A stretch of 64,000 bases of DNA from Antedon mediterranea (Eukaryota; Echinodermata; Crinoidea; Comatulida; Antedonidae), in NCBI RefSeq assembly GCF_964355755.1, contig NC_092672.1, positions 13,822,501 through 13,886,500 of the forward strand, read 5' to 3'. A model generated the notes under the pieces. That model was given only the letters and a program-made list of their open reading frames with translations, was not told the origin of the DNA and ran no database searches. Both the position numbers and the translations under genes were made by a program. This document shows positions 62,984-64,000 of the stretch, piece by piece (position 1 is the stretch's first letter; each line of letters opens with the position of its first letter).

Positions 62984-63071
62984 GTCTACAACCATACCAC
63001 GTTGAATACACTGGTTCTCGTCCGAACACCGCAAGATCGGGTCTTGTTCCCGCCTACCCAGTGTTGTAGAC
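62984..63071 (+). pseudogene. Truncated 5S rRNA-like sequence (right arm)
   Basis: The first half matches animal 5S rRNA closely: GTCTACAACCATACCACG, then TTGAATACACTGGTTCTCG and TCCGA. About 30 bases of the middle are missing, where most of the internal promoter would be. The end is CCCAGTGTTGTAGAC followed by TTTT. The terminal helix GTCTACAAC/GTTGTAGAC is a perfect 9-bp pair. At 88 instead of about 120 nt it is a relic, possibly the head of a 5S-derived SINE. Confidence 0.75.
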
Positions 63072-63787
63072 TTTTGTTTATCTTTTTAGTAATCCTAAAC
63101 ACAGTCTCTTTTATTTTTAAATGTTATTTTTCGGAAAATGTGTTTATACAGTTGATGATAGTATAAGTAAATTCAAACTGTAACCGCAATTAATCAAAAG
63201 TCTACATCTAAACGGCTATAATATCTTGGGTGGTGACGGAACAAACGTAACAGTACTACGACGCGGGCGTACACCTGTGTGCGCTTTTGTTTCTTAGTAA
63301 CAATTAAAGCAGTCTGAAGCTTTATTGTACTTGCCGCTGTTGTGTTATTATCAAAGAAATTATAACAGAAGAATCTCCTGTTCGTCCGATGCCCATTCAA
63401 AACACAGTACAGGGTTAAAAGATCAAACTGGGCTACGCCATTTCACAGGATGGGAAAACTATTATATTGAACTACTGTGGAGTAGCTGTGCGTCAGGGAG
63501 TTGAGTAATTGGTCAGATGTACATTTGATTTTGCCCTTAAGTACAGCATTCATTATATGACTCATGCTGGTTTCCCTACTACCACCACATAATTTCTTAT
63601 GCTGGTTCATTAACCCTACTACCACCACATAATTTCTTATGCTGGTTCATTACCCACCCCCACATACGGCGGTGTTTTTATCACTCATGCTCTTAAGTAC
63701 AGCATTCATTATATGACTCATGCTGGTTTCCCTACTACCACCACATAATTACTTATGCTGGTTCATTAACCCTACTACCACCACTGA

Positions 63788-64000
63788 GAGACTAAAAAAA
63801 ACCCCAATTATCCATTAAAACAATCTTATCTAACAAATTGCAGAAATCATCCAGTATGAATACTGATAATGTTCAATCGTTTTAGAGGTAAACTATAGAC
63901 CCTTTTAATCAATAAAAATAAATAAATAAATAAATAAATAAAATAATAAACAAGAATATTTACCGGTTGACCAAAACAAAATTGAAGTAATGTCCTGTAA
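63788..64000 (+). repeat. Direct copy of 42,706-42,918 (start of a further arm copy)
   Basis: From GAGACTAAAAAAAACCCC to the window end the sequence matches 42,706-42,918 base for base by eye, in the same orientation. It covers ALKBH2 intron 2 and the edge of exon 2, at an offset of 21,082 bp. The junction (63,784-63,788, CACTGAGAG) has only two or three bases of possible microhomology. Confidence 0.93.

Larger units (their letters stand above)
38553..63784 (-). repeat. Right arm of giant palindrome
   Basis: Inverted copy of 13,228-38,488, ending at CCAC (63,781-63,784), which pairs with GTGG at 13,228-13,231. Differences from the left arm that I saw: substitutions at left positions 20706, 20710, 20963, 28914, 34822 and 38481; a C16/G13 homopolymer (20548-20563 against 56452-56464); a 27-bp segment present only on the left (about 30413-30439); and an A15/T16 run (35319-35333 against 41708-41723). 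The comparison was by eye and is not exhaustive. Confidence 0.97.

Noticed and set aside
62984-63071. Functional 5S rRNA gene
   Set aside because: It is about 30 nt too short, with most of the internal promoter region missing.

Overview
The window is animal nuclear DNA. It is AT-rich and has genes split by short GT-AG introns, many dispersed transposon relics, and frequent AGGCCTA-type words of the kind common in echinoderm and other marine invertebrate genomes. That taxon guess is inference. There are no bacterial operons or ribosome binding sites.

Layout. Positions 1-13,227 are single-copy in this window. They hold the 3' eleven exons of an acyl-CoA synthetase (ACSF2-like) gene on + (318-4698). 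After it come a minus-strand LINE reverse transcriptase split by a 786-bp TIR element, a decayed DIRS-type retrotransposon on minus (about 8.9-12.2 kb), and a higher-order tandem repeat (12.45-13.48 kb). From 13,228 to 63,784 lies one 50.6-kb near-perfect palindrome. The left arm is 13,228-38,488, the spacer is 64 bp (38,489-38,552) and the right arm is 38,553-63,784. Everything in the left arm reappears inverted in the right arm, with only a few substitutions and three length differences noticed. The palindrome's outer left edge lies inside the tandem repeat. The last 213 bases (63,788-64,000) repeat 42,706-42,918 in direct orientation, so the window ends in the start of a further copy of the right arm.

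Each arm carries, from outside to centre: a truncated 5S rRNA relic; a fold-back element with a 10-bp target duplication; a roughly 150-bp tandem repeat; a tRNA-headed SINE-like unit; an intact 11-exon gene for a 668-residue protein with a CPFCKC zinc motif, a basic patch and a ParB/sulfiredoxin-like GGNHxRxAL motif; a complete non-autonomous Helitron; a truncated DIRS copy carrying a 1.1-kb TTAA-flanked transposon; a 60-bp minisatellite; a single-exon 184-residue protein with a SUMO-interaction-like motif and a zinc-like cluster; and a PC4-PC4-ALKBH2 gene cluster. In that cluster the first PC4 copy has an in-frame stop and the second is shifted by one base. The ALKBH2 part, three exons and 240 residues, is intact. 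The ParB-like genes point outward and the ALKBH2 genes point toward the centre.

The most notable items are the giant palindrome and its direct-repeat end, the PC4-PC4-ALKBH2 arrangement, and the ParB-like animal gene. Long reads are needed to tell a real, recently formed palindrome from an assembly join.
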